A DNA stretch of 52,983 nt from the NCBI GenBank assembly GCA_900550645.1, contig URTA01000010.1, forward strand, positions 1 through 52,983, read 5' to 3'. Numbering within the stretch: position 1 is the first letter of the stretch; every line of letters begins with the position of its first letter. The notes below the pieces were generated by a model, which did no database searches, was not told the origin of the DNA, and was given only the letters and a program-made list of their open reading frames with translations. Shown one piece after another: positions 51,867 to 52,983 of the stretch. The translations under genes were made by a program, and so were the position numbers. Origin of the DNA: an uncultured Porphyromonadaceae bacterium. GTDB taxonomy: Bacteria; Bacteroidota; Bacteroidia; Bacteroidales; Muribaculaceae.

Positions 51867-52118
51867 TCAGAAGGCGAAATTGCCAGTCTTGTCAATGAAG
51901 CCGTAATCATCTCCGATTTTCACCTTAGCAAGGCCGTCGCAGAACCTGCCGGCTTCGTCGTATTTCGGCTCGATGACCTCTTTGCCGGACTCATCAACAA
52001 ATCCGCATTTGCCGTTGAGTTTCACTATTGCGAGGCCGTCGCTGAATTCAAGAGAACCGCAAGAGTCGTATTTAGGCTTGATGACCTCTTTGCCCGACTT
52101 GTCTATAAAGCCATACAC
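51867..52118 (-). pseudogene. WG-repeat protein, C-terminal fragment cut at the junction
   Basis: About 83 residues made of repeated units of the WG type: YGFIDKSGKEVIKPKYD, CGFVDESGKEVIEPKYDE, YGFIDKTGNF. Such proteins normally carry many repeats and an N-terminal signal or other domain, none of which is present. Upstream of about 52118 the frame runs directly into unrelated LysR sequence, so the gene is truncated at the join rather than starting here; the only available start is a GTG within a repeat. Confidence 0.75.
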
Positions 52119-52630
52119 TTTGCAGCAAGATCCTCCTCCGGCTCCTCCATGCCGACGAGCGCCAGCTCGAACTGCCCCTTCCGCAGCCCGTCGAGCACGT
52201 CGGCGCTGTCGCTCTGGTGGATGGCGAAGGTGGCCTCCGGGTGCAGGCGGCGGTACTGCGGCAGCAGCTCCGGCAGGATGTAGGCCGAGGGAATGGTGGA
52301 GCTGCCGAGGCGGATCAGGTGCTGATCCTCCGACCAGCTGGACAGAAGCCGCTCCTGAAGAGAGAGAACGTGGGCGGCGTATTCGTAAAGCTCCCGCCCG
52401 CGCGGGGTGATGGCAAGCGATTTCGTGGTGCGCAGGAACAGCCGCTCATGCAGCTCGTCCTCGAGCTGGCGGATATGGGCGCTGACGGTCGGCTGCGAGG
52501 TGTAGAGCCGCGCGGCGGCCTTTGTGAAGCTGCCGCAGTCCGTCACGAGGACAAAGGTATCAAGAAGGGGATTATACATGGGATCGCTCCTCTCTTTGGT
52601 ATAAACTACAAGTTGATACAATCGTAACAC
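52103..52630 (-). pseudogene. LysR-type transcriptional regulator, truncated
   Basis: 175 residues visible against about 300 for the family. The probable start is the second Met (52579; MYNPLLDTFVLV). The N-terminal winged helix-turn-helix is complete (FTKAAARLYTSQPTVSAHIRQLEDEL), followed by the first part of the effector domain (IRLGSSTIPSAYILPELLPQY). The protein ends abruptly after EEPEEDLAAKCMAL where the sequence joins the WG-repeat gene. Base composition is GC-rich and unlike the Bacteroidales side. It faces away from the flavodoxin-cupin pair, the normal LysR-target layout in Clostridia. Confidence 0.8.
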
Positions 52631-52703
52631 ATCGGCAATTCCGGGTCAAGAAAAGGAATGGTATGATAAGAGTACAAAAAGACAGGAAACGGAGGAGATA
52701 CCC

Positions 52704-52904
52704 ATGGCGGTGTTTACGTTTCTGGAGCATTTCGACTTTACGGGAAAGGTGATCAAGCCCTTCTGCACCCACGAAGGAAGCGGCATGGGAAGCAGCGTGA
52801 AGGACATCCGCAGACTTTGCCCGGGGGCAAAGGTGGAAGAAGGACTTGCCATACAGGGCGGCAGTGCAGAGAGAGCAAAGGAGGAGATTGAGAAATGGAT
52901 CTGA
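52704..52904 (+). pseudogene. Flavodoxin, C-terminal fragment
   Basis: 66 residues that match the second half of flavodoxin_4-type proteins: MAVFTFLEHFDFTGKVIKPF, CTHEGSGMGSSVKDIRRLCP. The N-terminal half with the FMN phosphate loop is missing, and only 73 bp separate this ORF from the LysR gene. A GGAGGAG ribosome site sits before the ATG, so it may be translated as a remnant, but it cannot be a complete flavodoxin. Confidence 0.6.
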
Positions 52905-52983
52905 GTGTATTTCCCACAGGGGATAAGAATGATGCGTTTGCAAAGTATTTTGTAGGACAGAGCTATCTGAACATGCTCTCCAC
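52895..52983 (+). CDS. Cupin-like protein, N-terminal part (3' truncated by window)
   Basis: 29 codons are visible: MDLSVFPTGDKNDAFAKYF, then GQSYLNMLS. This start resembles small cupin proteins found beside flavodoxin and carboxymuconolactone decarboxylase genes in Clostridia. AAAGGAGG lies 9 nt before the ATG, a strong Shine-Dalgarno typical of Firmicutes. It overlaps the flavodoxin stop. Confidence 0.55.
   Translation, partial: MDLSVFPTGDKNDAFAKYFVGQSYLNMLS

Noticed and set aside
52103..52630. A functional short LysR regulator
   Set aside because: Most of the effector-binding domain is missing and the end coincides with the break in the WG-repeat gene.
1..52983. CRISPR array, rRNA operon or riboswitch
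   Set aside because: No regular spaced repeats, rRNA-like stretches or recognisable riboswitch motifs were seen by eye on either strand.

Overview
The window looks like a chromosome segment of a gut Bacteroidales bacterium, most plausibly Muribaculaceae or a close relative (inference). The evidence is repeated Bacteroidetes-type promoters (TTTG, about 19-20 bp, TAnnTTTG) with little Shine-Dalgarno use in the chromosomal part, a PG_1098-type methyltransferase, a long class-II PurF, carboxynorspermidine decarboxylase, and Bacteroidetes-style secreted proteins. The last ~870 bp differ: LysR regulator, flavodoxin fragment and a gene with a strong Shine-Dalgarno look like Clostridia/Firmicutes DNA, joined inside two truncated genes near 52.10-52.13 kb. 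I read that as a probable assembly chimera.

Layout. 1-4.05 kb: end of a prophage (structural protein tail, membrane-anchored coiled-coil protein, GH108-type endolysin, membrane-anchored late protein), then an AT-rich two-gene moron with its own promoter (2233-3640) whose sizes and architecture recall lambda RexA/RexB, then a small phage-type protein. 4.5-13.4 kb: a very GC-rich integrative element with tyrosine recombinase, unknown small genes, two small helix-turn-helix proteins, RepA-like ATPase, zinc-ribbon/Toprim primase and a ribbon-helix-helix protein, but no visible relaxase or capsid gene. It holds a 60-bp inverted repeat pair, several other repeat families, candidate att repeats, and gene junctions carrying a repeated 'SGKEV' tail that encodes the next gene's Shine-Dalgarno.

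13.6-33.8 kb: chromosomal genes, mostly tightly packed: purL, lipoprotein, murB fused to a metallo-beta-lactamase domain, Yip1-like membrane protein, smpB, purF, U32 peptidase, S1/P1 nuclease, HsdR-N-like protein, UvrD/PcrA helicase, nspC, MazG-like; then on the minus strand NlpC/P60 lipoprotein, PG_1098-like methyltransferase and a pRiA4b-like protein; then two poorly known small genes.

34.1-42.8 kb: one long apparent operon from a consensus promoter, citD-citE-citF-citX-citCG (fusion)-acnA-icd, ending at a strong hairpin. No citrate transporter or citrate synthase is present. The gene set could interconvert 2-oxoglutarate, isocitrate, citrate and oxaloacetate plus acetate inside the cell.

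43.0-52.1 kb: a DUF262/DUF1524 (GmrSD-like) probable defence nuclease, a secreted protein with a Por-like C-terminal tail, a TraB/GumN protein, tryptophanase, nucleoside diphosphate kinase, an M23/LysM endopeptidase, a DUF3108 protein and a WG-repeat fragment at the junction.
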